A stretch of DNA of 64,000 nt, from contig CAKVFO010000001.1 of assembly GCA_934746785.1 (NCBI GenBank), positions 1-64,000 of the forward strand, read 5' to 3'. Made by a program: the position numbers and the translations under genes. The DNA is from an uncultured Clostridium sp. Its GTDB lineage: Bacteria; Bacillota; Clostridia; Clostridiales; Clostridiaceae. Under the pieces are notes generated by a model. It was not told the origin of the DNA, did no database searches, and was given only the letters and a program-made list of their open reading frames with translations. Every line of letters starts with the position of its first letter. Position 1 is the first letter of the stretch. This document shows, one piece after another, positions 53,989-62,796 of the stretch.

Positions 53989-55587
53989 ATGACCAATAAT
54001 AAAATAAGCATCTTTGATTCTACCTTAAGAGATGGGGCTCAAGGGCAGGGAATTTCCTACTCTGTAGAAGATAAAATTAAGATAGTCAAAGCCTTAGATG
54101 ATATTGGAGTCACATATATAGAAGCAGGAAATCCAGGATCTAATCCAAAAGATATGGAATTCTTCAAAAGAATAAAGGAAGTAAGTTTAAAAACATCAAA
54201 AGTTGCAGCTTTCGGTTCAACAAGAAGACCAAAAATAGAAGTAAAGGATGATAATAATATAAAAAATATATTATTAGCAGATACCGATGTGGTAGTAATA
54301 TTCGGTAAAGCATGGGACTTCCAGGTTAAAGATATATTAAAAACCACTTTAGATGAAAATTTAAAAATGATAGAAGAGACAGTACATTTTTTAGCTGAAA
54401 GGGGAAAAGAAGTAATATTTGATGCAGAACATTTCTTTGATGGCTATAAGGAAAATAAAGAATATGCAATGCAGACTATTAAAACAGCTAAAGAAGCAGG
54501 TGCTAAAACTGTAGTTCTATGTGATACAAATGGAGGTACACTTCCAAATGAGATAGAAACTATAGTAAAAGAAGCAATAAGCAATGTAGGGGGCAATGTA
54601 GGTATACATTGTCACGATGATATAGGAATGGCAGTAGCAAATTCAGTCGTGGCAGCACAATCAGGGGCAAATCACATTCAAGGAACCTTTATAGGAACAG
54701 GTGAAAGATGTGGTAATTCAAATCTTAGTGCAATAATTCCAACTTTAAAACTAAAGCTTGGAATAGACGTTATAGATGAAGAGAACCTTTCTAAATTAAC
54801 TAGTGTTGCTAGATTCATAGCAGAAATTTCAAACATTACTTTAAAAGATGATTCACCATATGTGGGCAATTCAGCATTTGCACATAAAGGTGGAATGCAT
54901 ATAGATGCTGTTTGTAAAGATTCTAAATCTTATGAACATGTTAAACCAGAAGTGATAGGAAATGAAAGAAGATTTTTAATATCTGAAGTCAGTGGTAAAA
55001 GCACGATTTTATCACAGATAAAAAAGATATTTCCTAATGTTTCCAAAGAAAGCAAAGAGATTCAGGTTATTACAGATAGATTAAAAGAACTAGAATATGA
55101 AGGCTATCAATTTGAAGGCGCAGAAGGAACTGTAGAGCTTGTAATGAGAAAGATAATGGGTAAATATAAACCTTTCTTTAAGTTAAATCATTTCAAAGTA
55201 TTTGCAGAACAGTCTTCAAATGGAATAAAGGAATTTACCTCATCAGTAATGATTAATGTTACTGTTGATGGAAAGGAACAGATAAGTGCAGCTGAAGGTG
55301 AAGGACCTGTAAATGCATTAGATAAAGCACTTAGAAAAGCATTAGAAGTCTTTTATCCACAATTAAGTGATGTAAGACTTGTAGATTACAAAGTAAGGGT
55401 TTTAGACTCTGAAAGTGCTACTGAAGCAAAAGTAAGAGTTTTAATAGAGTCTACAGATGGTGATGAAAGCTGGAGTACAGTTGGGGTATCAAGAGATATT
55501 ATCAAAGCTAGCTGGATAGCATTAGTTGATTCTATAGAATATAAACTGATAAAAGATATAGAAAAAAAAGTAAAAACATATTTTTAG
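53989..55587 (+). CDS. cimA: (R)-citramalate synthase
   Basis: 532 residues. HMGL-type barrel with FDSTLRDGAQGQGISYSVED (metal Asp, catalytic Arg), IHCHDDIGMAVANSV, and GNSAFAHKGGMH, then a linker and a LeuA-type C-terminal regulatory domain (EGPVNALDKALRKAL). The AQGQGISYS pattern and length match the citramalate synthase branch rather than 2-isopropylmalate synthase. Condenses pyruvate and acetyl-CoA to citramalate, first step of the threonine-independent isoleucine route. GAGGGGGG precedes ATG 53989. Adjacent leuCDB act on the product. Confidence 0.88.
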   Translation: MTNNKISIFDSTLRDGAQGQGISYSVEDKIKIVKALDDIGVTYIEAGNPGSNPKDMEFFKRIKEVSLKTSKVAAFGSTRRPKIEVKDDNNIKNILLADTDVVVIFGKAWDFQVKDILKTTLDENLKMIEETVHFLAERGKEVIFDAEHFFDGYKENKEYAMQTIKTAKEAGAKTVVLCDTNGGTLPNEIETIVKEAISNVGGNVGIHCHDDIGMAVANSVVAAQSGANHIQGTFIGTGERCGNSNLSAIIPTLKLKLGIDVIDEENLSKLTSVARFIAEISNITLKDDSPYVGNSAFAHKGGMHIDAVCKDSKSYEHVKPEVIGNERRFLISEVSGKSTILSQIKKIFPNVSKESKEIQVITDRLKELEYEGYQFEGAEGTVELVMRKIMGKYKPFFKLNHFKVFAEQSSNGIKEFTSSVMINVTVDGKEQISAAEGEGPVNALDKALRKALEVFYPQLSDVRLVDYKVRVLDSESATEAKVRVLIESTDGDESWSTVGVSRDIIKASWIALVDSIEYKLIKDIEKKVKTYF

Positions 55588-55602
55588 GGAGATGATTAAA
55601 CA

Positions 55603-56865
55603 ATGGGCATGACAATGACACAAAAAATATTAGCAGCACATGCAGGATTGGAAAGCGTTAAAGCAGGACAATTAATAGAAGCTAATTTAGATTTAGTTTT
55701 AGGGAATGATATTACAACACCAGTTGCTGTAACTGAGTTTAAGAAGTTTGGTGCAGACAAACAAGTATTTAGCAAGAGTCAAATAGCAATCGTTCCAGAT
55801 CACTTTACTCCTAATAAGGACATAAAGGCTGCAGAACAAGTTAAATACATAAGAGGATTTGCACATGAAAAAGGAATTGAAAACTTCTTCGAAGTTGGAG
55901 AAATGGGTATAGAACACTGCTTAGTACCTGAAAAAGGATTAGCTGTAGCAGGAGATGTTGTAATTGGAGCTGACTCACATACTTGTACTTATGGAGCACT
56001 TGGTGCATTCTCAACAGGTATTGGATCAACAGATATGGCTGCTGGTATGGCAACAGGTAAGTGCTGGTTTAAGGTACCATCTGCTTTAAAATTTGTTCTT
56101 AAGAATAAACCTGCTAAATGGGTAAGTGGTAAGGACATTATTTTACACATAATAGGAATGATTGGTGTTGATGGAGCACTTTACAAATCAATGGAATTCG
56201 TTGGAGATGGATTACAATACCTTTCAATGGACGATAGATTTACAATGGCTAACATGGCTATAGAAGCTGGTGGAAAGAATGGTATATTCCCAGTAGATGA
56301 TAAGACTGAAGAATATTTAAAAGAACATGCTAAGAGAGAATGGAAGAAATTTGAATCTGATGAAGATGCAGAATATGATGAAGTTTATGAAATAGATTTA
56401 AGTACATTAAGACCAACTGTATCATTCCCACACTTACCAGATAACACAAGAACAATTGATGAAGCTCAAGGTCTTGAAATAGATCAAGTTGTTATTGGAT
56501 CTTGTACAAATGGTAGAATCTCAGATTTAAGAATTGCTAGAGATATTCTTAAAGGAAAGAAAACAAACAAGAATATAAGAACAATCGTAATTCCTGGAAC
56601 TCAAAAGATTTACCTTCAAGCATTAGAAGAAGGAATAATCAAAGATTTAATTGAAGCAGGAGCAGCAGTATCTACACCAACTTGTGGACCATGTCTTGGA
56701 GGTCATATGGGTATATTAGCAAAAGGTGAAAGATGCGTATCAACAACAAACAGAAACTTTGTAGGAAGAATGGGACACGTAGAATCAGAAGTTTATCTAG
56801 CAAGCCCAGCTGTAGCAGCAGCATCAGCTATAACAGGTAAAATAACTGACCCAGAAACAGTGTAG
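55603..56865 (+). CDS. leuC: 3-isopropylmalate/citramalate dehydratase, large subunit
   Basis: 420 residues, HacA/LeuC2-type aconitase-fold protein. 4Fe-4S cysteines are visible in [23 protein letters not shown] and [13 protein letters not shown]. Isomerises citramalate (and isopropylmalate) through a dehydrated intermediate. GGGAGATGATT precedes ATG 55603, with a nearby ATG codon 3 as an alternative start. leuD follows after 13 nt. Dual function in isoleucine and leucine synthesis is known for this family. Confidence 0.93.
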   Translation: MGMTMTQKILAAHAGLESVKAGQLIEANLDLVLGNDITTPVAVTEFKKFGADKQVFSKSQIAIVPDHFTPNKDIKAAEQVKYIRGFAHEKGIENFFEVGEMGIEHCLVPEKGLAVAGDVVIGADSHTCTYGALGAFSTGIGSTDMAAGMATGKCWFKVPSALKFVLKNKPAKWVSGKDIILHIIGMIGVDGALYKSMEFVGDGLQYLSMDDRFTMANMAIEAGGKNGIFPVDDKTEEYLKEHAKREWKKFESDEDAEYDEVYEIDLSTLRPTVSFPHLPDNTRTIDEAQGLEIDQVVIGSCTNGRISDLRIARDILKGKKTNKNIRTIVIPGTQKIYLQALEEGIIKDLIEAGAAVSTPTCGPCLGGHMGILAKGERCVSTTNRNFVGRMGHVESEVYLASPAVAAASAITGKITDPETV

Positions 56866-56878
56866 GAGGTAAAAAATA

Positions 56879-57364
56879 ATGAGCGTTAAAGGTAGAGTAT
56901 TCAAATATGGAGATAATGTAGATACAGATGTAATCATTCCGGCAAGATATTTAAACACTTCAGATCCAAAGGAACTTGCTGCACACTGTATGGAAGATAT
57001 AGATATAGACTTTGTTAAAAAAGTTAAACCAGGAGATATCATAGTTGCAAATAAAAACTTTGGCTGTGGCTCTTCAAGAGAACATGCACCACTAGCAATA
57101 AAGACAGCTGGAGTTAGCTGTGTTATAGCATCAACATTTGCAAGAATCTTCTATAGAAACTCAATCAATATTGGGTTACCAATACTTGAATGTGATGAAG
57201 CTGTTAAATCTATTGATGCAGGGGATGAATTAGAAGTAGATTTCAAATCAGGTGTAATTAAGAATTTAACAAAGAATGAAAGTTATCAAGGTCAAGGATT
57301 CCCAGAATTCATGCAAAGAATCATTGATAATGATGGATTAATTGGATATATAAAATCAAAATAA
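56879..57364 (+). CDS. leuD: 3-isopropylmalate/citramalate dehydratase, small subunit
   Basis: 161 residues, [25 protein letters not shown]..., swivel domain with [17 protein letters not shown]. Completes the active site with LeuC. TAGGAGGTA precedes ATG 56879. The length suits the short LeuD of the LeuC2 type. Followed by leuB after 30 nt. Confidence 0.94.
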   Translation: MSVKGRVFKYGDNVDTDVIIPARYLNTSDPKELAAHCMEDIDIDFVKKVKPGDIIVANKNFGCGSSREHAPLAIKTAGVSCVIASTFARIFYRNSINIGLPILECDEAVKSIDAGDELEVDFKSGVIKNLTKNESYQGQGFPEFMQRIIDNDGLIGYIKSK

Positions 57365-57394
57365 GCAATAAGAATAAATCGGGGGGTTAAACAT

Positions 57395-58474
57395 ATGAAA
57401 TATAATATAGCAGTAGTTGCTGGAGACGGTATAGGTCCAGATATAGTAGATGAAACAATAAAGGTTTTAAATGTAGTAGGAGAAAAATTCGGACATGAAT
57501 TTGCTTATACTCATGCATTAGCAGGTGGATGTGCAATAGATAAATTTGGAACAGCACTTCCAGATGAAACATTAGAAGTTTGTAAGAAATCAGACGCAGT
57601 ACTTTTAGGAGCAGTTGGAGGACCAAAATGGGATGACCCAGATGCAAAAGTAAGACCAGAGCAAGCTCTTATGGGATTAAGATCAGGATTAGGTCTTTAC
57701 TGTAACTTAAGACCTGCAACATTATATGCACCACTTAAGAATGCATCTCCTTTAAAGGAAGAATTAGTAGACAAGGGAATAGATATTGCAATAGTTAGAG
57801 AATTAACTGGTGGTATCTACTTTGGTAAAAGAGGAAGAGAAGTAGTTGATGGTGTTCAATCTGCTTACGATACAGAAAGATACAATGTAAATGAAATAAA
57901 GAGAATTGCTAAAATAGGTTTTGAAACAGCAATGAAGAGAAAGAAAAAGTTAACTTGTGTTGATAAAGCTAACATACTAGAAAGTTCAAGACTTTGGAGA
58001 GTTGTTCTTGGTGAAATGGCTAAGGATTATCCAGAAGTTGAATTAAACTATTTATATGTTGATAATGCAGCAATGCAAATAGTTAAAGAACCATCTCAAT
58101 TTGATGTTATTGTAACTTCAAACATCTTTGGAGACATCCTTTCAGATGAAGCTAGTATGGTTACAGGATCAATTGGTATGTTACCATCAGCATCACTTGG
58201 TGATGGAACTAGAGGAATGTATGAACCAATCCACGGAAGCGCTCCTGATATTGCAGGACAAGGTATTGCTAACCCACTAGCAACAATTCTTTCAGGTGCT
58301 ATGATGCTTAGATACAGTTTCAACCTAGAAAAAGAAGCTCAAGCTGTAGAAAAAGCAGTTCTAGCTGTACTTGAAGATGGATACAGAACTGGCGACATAA
58401 TGAGCGAAGGAATGAAAAAAGTCGGAACAGTTGAAATGGGTAAATTAGTAATAGATAAAATAAAGGAGATGTAA
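57395..58474 (+). CDS. leuB: 3-isopropylmalate dehydrogenase
   Basis: 359 residues. NAD-dependent oxidative decarboxylase of 3-isopropylmalate and beta-methylmalate. Landmarks are [38 protein letters not shown] for substrate binding, [17 protein letters not shown] metal Asp loop ([15 protein letters not shown]), and [17 protein letters not shown] for NAD. GGGGGG precedes ATG 57395. ilvD follows after five nt. Confidence 0.96.
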   Translation: MKYNIAVVAGDGIGPDIVDETIKVLNVVGEKFGHEFAYTHALAGGCAIDKFGTALPDETLEVCKKSDAVLLGAVGGPKWDDPDAKVRPEQALMGLRSGLGLYCNLRPATLYAPLKNASPLKEELVDKGIDIAIVRELTGGIYFGKRGREVVDGVQSAYDTERYNVNEIKRIAKIGFETAMKRKKKLTCVDKANILESSRLWRVVLGEMAKDYPEVELNYLYVDNAAMQIVKEPSQFDVIVTSNIFGDILSDEASMVTGSIGMLPSASLGDGTRGMYEPIHGSAPDIAGQGIANPLATILSGAMMLRYSFNLEKEAQAVEKAVLAVLEDGYRTGDIMSEGMKKVGTVEMGKLVIDKIKEM

Positions 58475-58479
58475 TTAAT

Positions 58480-60141
58480 ATGAGAAGTGACGTTGTAAAA
58501 AAAGGTCCTTCAAGGGCACCACATAGATCACTATTTAAGGCATCTGGTCTAACTGATGAAGAAATAGATAGACCATTAATAGGTGTTGTAACATCTCAAA
58601 ATGATATAATTCCAGGTCATGTTAATCTAGATAAGATTGTTGAAGGAGTTAAGAAAGGAGTACTAATTGGTGGGGGAACACCATTAGTATTCCCAACAAT
58701 AGGTGTTTGTGATGGTATTGCAATGGGACATGAAGGAATGAAATATTCCTTAGTAACAAGAGAACTTATAGCAGATAGTATTGAATGTATGGTTAAAGCT
58801 CATGGTTTAGATGCTTTAGTTTTAATTCCTAATTGCGATAAAATAGTTCCAGGAATGATGATGGCAGCTATGAGATTAAATATACCTGCTGTTGTTGTAA
58901 GTGGAGGACCAATGCTTCCAGGTAAATTTAAGGGTACAGATGTTTCATTAACTACTGTATTTGAAGGCGTTGGGGCTTTCGAAAATGGTACAATGCTTGA
59001 AGCTGACCTTAAAGAACTTGAAAATAATGCATGTCCAACATGTGGATCATGTTCAGGTATGTTTACAGCTAACTCAATGAACTGTTTAGTAGAAGTTCTT
59101 GGTATGGCGTTACCTGGAAATGGTACTATACCAGCTGTTTATTCAGAAAGAATAAGACTTGCAAAACATGCAGGTATGGCTGTTATGAATCTTTTAGAAA
59201 AAGATATAAAACCAAGAGATATAGTAACTAAGGAATCAATAGAAAATGCTTTATCAGTAGAAATGGCACTAGGATGTTCTTCAAATACTGTTTTGCATTT
59301 AACTGCTATAGCTAATGAGGCAAAAGTGCCAATAAATTTGGACATTATAAATGAAGTTTCAGAAAGAGTCCCAAATCTTTGTCATTTAGCACCAGCATCT
59401 CAAACTCATATAATTGATTTATATGCAGCTGGTGGAATTGGGGCAGTTATGAATGAACTTTCTAAGAAAGATTTACTTCACCTTGATTGTATAACTGCAA
59501 CAGGAAAAACTCAAAGAGAAAATATAGAAGGTAAGCATGTATTAGACTATGAAATAGTAAGACCAATAGATAATCCATACATGACTACTGGTGGAATTCA
59601 AATATTAAGAGGTAACTTAGCAGTAGATGGAGCAGTTGTTAAGAAATCAGCTGTTGCACCAGAAATGCTTGTACACGAAGGACCAGCTAAGGTATTTGAT
59701 TCAGAAGAAGAAGCTATTGCAGCAATTATGGGTAAAAAGATAGTTGCTGGAGATGTTGTAGTTATAAGGTATGAAGGACCAAAGGGAGGTCCAGGAATGA
59801 GAGAAATGCTATCTCCAACATCAGCAATAGCTGGTATGGGATTAGATAAAGATGTAGCCCTTATAACAGACGGAAGATTTAGTGGGGCAACTAAGGGTGC
59901 ATCAATAGGTCACGTATCACCAGAAGCAGCTGAAGGAGGAATTATCGCATTAGTTGAAGATGGAGATTTAATTTCTATAGATATCAACAACGGTAAGTTA
60001 GACCTAAAGGTATCAGAAGAAGTACTAGACCAAAGAAGAAAGAACTTAAAACCATTTGAACCAAAAGTTAAAGATGGATATTTAGCAAGATATTCTAAAC
60101 TTGTTACATCTGCTAGTACAGGTGCAGTATTCAAATACTAA
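58480..60141 (+). CDS. ilvD: Dihydroxy-acid dehydratase
   Basis: 553 residues. Fe-S dehydratase giving 2-keto acids for valine, isoleucine and leucine. Cluster cysteines are in [12 protein letters not shown] and [18 protein letters not shown]-terminal [18 protein letters not shown] and [19 protein letters not shown] are typical. AAGGAGAT at the end of leuB precedes ATG 58480. Followed by a 64-nt gap containing a small hairpin before ilvB. Confidence 0.96.
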   Translation: MRSDVVKKGPSRAPHRSLFKASGLTDEEIDRPLIGVVTSQNDIIPGHVNLDKIVEGVKKGVLIGGGTPLVFPTIGVCDGIAMGHEGMKYSLVTRELIADSIECMVKAHGLDALVLIPNCDKIVPGMMMAAMRLNIPAVVVSGGPMLPGKFKGTDVSLTTVFEGVGAFENGTMLEADLKELENNACPTCGSCSGMFTANSMNCLVEVLGMALPGNGTIPAVYSERIRLAKHAGMAVMNLLEKDIKPRDIVTKESIENALSVEMALGCSSNTVLHLTAIANEAKVPINLDIINEVSERVPNLCHLAPASQTHIIDLYAAGGIGAVMNELSKKDLLHLDCITATGKTQRENIEGKHVLDYEIVRPIDNPYMTTGGIQILRGNLAVDGAVVKKSAVAPEMLVHEGPAKVFDSEEEAIAAIMGKKIVAGDVVVIRYEGPKGGPGMREMLSPTSAIAGMGLDKDVALITDGRFSGATKGASIGHVSPEAAEGGIIALVEDGDLISIDINNGKLDLKVSEEVLDQRRKNLKPFEPKVKDGYLARYSKLVTSASTGAVFKY

Positions 60142-60161
60142 TTTGGTGAAAGGCTTTAAGC

Positions 60162-60179
60162 TTACTTAGGGGTAAGTAA
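60162..60179 (+). other. Small hairpin between ilvD and ilvB
   Basis: TTACTTA, loop GGGG, TAAGTAA: a perfect 7-bp stem followed by ATTTTTAT. It could weakly terminate or shield the 5' end of the ilvB segment; its T-run begins after two A. Confidence 0.4.
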
Positions 60180-60205
60180 ATTTTTATGATAAGGAGGGGG
60201 CTTAT

Positions 60206-61873
60206 TTGTTACTATCAGGATCGGATATAGTTGTTAAATCTTTAATAGATGAAGGTGTTAAAATAGTCTTTGGTTATCCAGGCGGACAGGTTATAAATAT
60301 CTATGACTCGCTATATAAATATCAAGATGAAATAAAGCACGTATTAACATGCCATGAGCAAAATGCCGCTCATGCAGCAGATGGTTATGCAAGAGCTACA
60401 GGTGAGGTAGGTGTTTGTATCGCAACTTCAGGCCCAGGTGCAACTAATCTTGTAACTGGAATTGCAACAGCTTATATGGATTCAATACCACTAGTAGCGA
60501 TTACAGGAAATGTTCCAATGAACCTTCTAGGAAAAGATAGTTTCCAAGAAGTTGATATAAGAGGAATTACAATGCCTATAACAAAGCATAATTACATTGT
60601 TAAGGATGTAAATAAACTTCAGGAAGTAATTAGTGATGCTTTCCGTATTGCAAAGGAAGGCAGACCAGGCCCAGTTTTAATTGATATTCCTAAGAATATT
60701 CAGATTGAAAAAGCTGAGTATAAAAATATAAGTAAAGCAGAGCCAAAGAAGTTTAAAGTAAACCAAGATAAAATTAAGACAGCCATTGAAATGATTAATA
60801 AGGCTAAGAAACCTTTTATATATGTTGGTGGTGGTGCAGTTGCATCAAATGCAGCTGAACAAGTTTTAGCTTTAGCTGAAAAGATAAATTCACCAATATG
60901 TAATTCATTAATGGCTAGAGGTGTAGTTCCAAGTAATCATCCGTTATATACAGGTATGATTGGTATGCATGGAACAAAAGCTTCCAATATAACAGCTACA
61001 AAATGTGATTTATTTATAGCATTAGGTGCAAGATTCTCTGATAGAGTTATCTCTAATCCAGAAAACATCAGCAATGCTAATATAATTCATATAGATATAG
61101 ATCCAGCTGAAATTAATAAAAATGTTAAGGTAGACTTATCAATTGCAGCAGACTTAAAGGATGCTTTAGAGCTTATCGTTCCAGCAATTAATGAGAAGAA
61201 TAATGAAGAATGGTTAGAAAACATGAATTCATTAAAGAAACTACCTGCATATAAGGCTGAAGGAGAAGATGTATTAAGTCCAAAGGTATTATTTGATGCT
61301 TTAAATAAAGTAAAAGATAAAGAGTTAATAATATCTACTGAAGTTGGGCAGCATCAGATGTGGACTGCTCAATATTATAACTTTAAGAAACCAAGAACTC
61401 TTATAACATCAGGTGGACTTGGAACAATGGGATTTGGACTAGGAGCAGCCATTGGTGCTCAGTTTGGAAGGCCAGATTGTAAAGTTATTAATATAGCAGG
61501 AGATGGAAGCTTCATGATGAATTGTCAAGAAATTGCTACTGCTGTCTCCAATAAATTGCCAATTATCATGATTATTATGAATAATAATGTTCTAGGAATG
61601 GTTAGACAATGGCAGACTCTTTTCTTTGATAAGAGATACTCTAATACAACACTAAATAGAAAAACTGATTTAGTTAAACTTGCTGAAGCTTTTGGGGCTG
61701 AAGGTTATAGAGTAAGAGAAAAGGATGAACTTGATGATGTCTTAAGTAAGGCATTAGAAGCAGAGGGACCAGTTCTTATTGATTACAGAATTGATAGCGA
61801 TAAGAATGTATTCCCAATGGTTGCTCCAGGAGCACCAATTAATCAAATAATCACTGAAAGTGATCTTGATTAA
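60206..61873 (+). CDS. ilvB: Acetolactate synthase large (catalytic) subunit
   Basis: 555 residues. ThDP-dependent condensation giving acetolactate or acetohydroxybutyrate. Catalytic Glu in VLTCHEQNAAHAADGYARA; FAD-region GMIGMHGTKASN; ThDP motif starting GDGSFMMNCQEIATAVSN and ending MNNNVLGMV. TTG 60206 is the start, with AAGGAGGGGG at 60191-60200. Last gene of the operon; works with IlvN, the first gene. ilvC (reductoisomerase) is not in this operon and must be elsewhere. Confidence 0.95.
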   Translation: MLLSGSDIVVKSLIDEGVKIVFGYPGGQVINIYDSLYKYQDEIKHVLTCHEQNAAHAADGYARATGEVGVCIATSGPGATNLVTGIATAYMDSIPLVAITGNVPMNLLGKDSFQEVDIRGITMPITKHNYIVKDVNKLQEVISDAFRIAKEGRPGPVLIDIPKNIQIEKAEYKNISKAEPKKFKVNQDKIKTAIEMINKAKKPFIYVGGGAVASNAAEQVLALAEKINSPICNSLMARGVVPSNHPLYTGMIGMHGTKASNITATKCDLFIALGARFSDRVISNPENISNANIIHIDIDPAEINKNVKVDLSIAADLKDALELIVPAINEKNNEEWLENMNSLKKLPAYKAEGEDVLSPKVLFDALNKVKDKELIISTEVGQHQMWTAQYYNFKKPRTLITSGGLGTMGFGLGAAIGAQFGRPDCKVINIAGDGSFMMNCQEIATAVSNKLPIIMIIMNNNVLGMVRQWQTLFFDKRYSNTTLNRKTDLVKLAEAFGAEGYRVREKDELDDVLSKALEAEGPVLIDYRIDSDKNVFPMVAPGAPINQIITESDLD

Positions 61874-61906
61874 CAAATTAATTAGCTAAAAATAATATAT
61901 ATAAAT

Positions 61907-61956
61907 AAAAACAGACTATTTCAGGAAACGTAACTCCTAAAATAGTCTGTTTTTTT
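61907..61956 (+). terminator. Terminator after ilvB
   Basis: AAAACAGACTATTT pairs with AAATAGTCTGTTTT, with an extra AGGA/TCCT pairing in the loop region, followed by a T-run ending at 61956. It closes the ilv-cim-leu operon. Confidence 0.9.
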
Positions 61957-62150
61957 GCTTCAATTGAGTCAGAAACAATGTTTTTATCATTTATAATAAT
62001 TTCTTTCGATGTGGGTTCAATAATTCAAACAGTCATCTAAAAGGTTTGCTGAGAAGAATCTTTATAAAATGTTATAAAAATTTTTAAAGGGAAGATACTA
62101 ATAGATATTAAAAGAAAGTTCTTGGTTTAAAAAAAGATTTGTTATTTTAG
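61957..62150. other. AT-rich intergenic region upstream of the marR operators
   Basis: No gene or clear structure is seen between the ilvB terminator and the first MarR operator-like site. Confidence 0.5.
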
Positions 62151-62162
62151 TTAGCTGGCTAA
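62151..62162 (+). promoter_or_regulatory. Imperfect palindrome, likely MarR operator 1
   Basis: TTAGC-TG-GCTAA has perfect 5-bp arms and shares the TTAG…CTAA frame with the second site 128 bp downstream. Such palindromes are typical operators of MarR repressors. Confidence 0.5.
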
Positions 62163-62278
62163 ATTAGTACATACAAAAAATGATATTTTTATATTGAAAT
62201 TATATTAAATTTATATTACTATTTTCAATAGTAGCCACAAACTATTAAAATATGTTATTTTATAGAGTGATATTATTG

Positions 62279-62290
62279 TTAGTCGACTAA
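62279..62290 (+). promoter_or_regulatory. Perfect palindrome, likely MarR operator 2
   Basis: TTAGTCGACTAA is a perfect 12-bp palindrome just before the ribosome-binding site of the marR gene (AAGGAGG at 62294-62300), well placed to block transcription when bound by its own product. Confidence 0.65.
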
Positions 62291-62309
62291 ATAAAAGGAG
62301 GGGGAATTA

Positions 62310-62777
62310 TTGTTTGTTAATAAGTCATTATTAGGATTGTTCCTTCAAACTGCAAGACTTCAGTTTTTAAGAACTCATAGCTTATCAGGAAAAACTGAGG
62401 CACATCATGGGCAAGGAGGCTTGCTTGTAGCACTTCACTTTAAGGATGGTCAGACTCAAAAAGAATTAGCACAGCTTATGGGAAGAAAACCAGCAACTAT
62501 GACTGTTATGATTCAAAGAATGGAGAAAAATGATCTAGTGAAGAAGGAGCAGGATAAAGAAGATCAAAGAACTACTAGAATCTATATAACAAAGAAAGGA
62601 GAAGAAGAATATAAAAAAGTAAGAGAGATATTCGAGCAAATGGAGGAAGAGATGTTTGCAAACTTTTCTGTTGAGGAAAAGATTGTTTTTAAGCGGCTTT
62701 TAATGCAGATACAAGATAATTTTTTAGAAAAGATGCCAGAGGTAAAGTTATTTTGCCAAGAAAGTAATGAAAAATAG
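62310..62777 (+). CDS. MarR family transcriptional regulator
   Basis: 155 residues. Winged helix with QTQKELAQLMGRKPATMTVM and the wing QDKEDQRTTRIYITKKGEEE, both diagnostic for MarR. Start is TTG 62310 with AAGGAGGGGG at 62294-62303; no ATG fits. It lies 19 nt upstream of an ABC exporter gene, the common arrangement in which the repressor controls a drug-type exporter and is relieved by its substrates. Two palindromes upstream are likely operators. Confidence 0.9.
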   Translation: MFVNKSLLGLFLQTARLQFLRTHSLSGKTEAHHGQGGLLVALHFKDGQTQKELAQLMGRKPATMTVMIQRMEKNDLVKKEQDKEDQRTTRIYITKKGEEEYKKVREIFEQMEEEMFANFSVEEKIVFKRLLMQIQDNFLEKMPEVKLFCQESNEK

Positions 62778-62796
62778 GACAGGAGGATATTACTAG

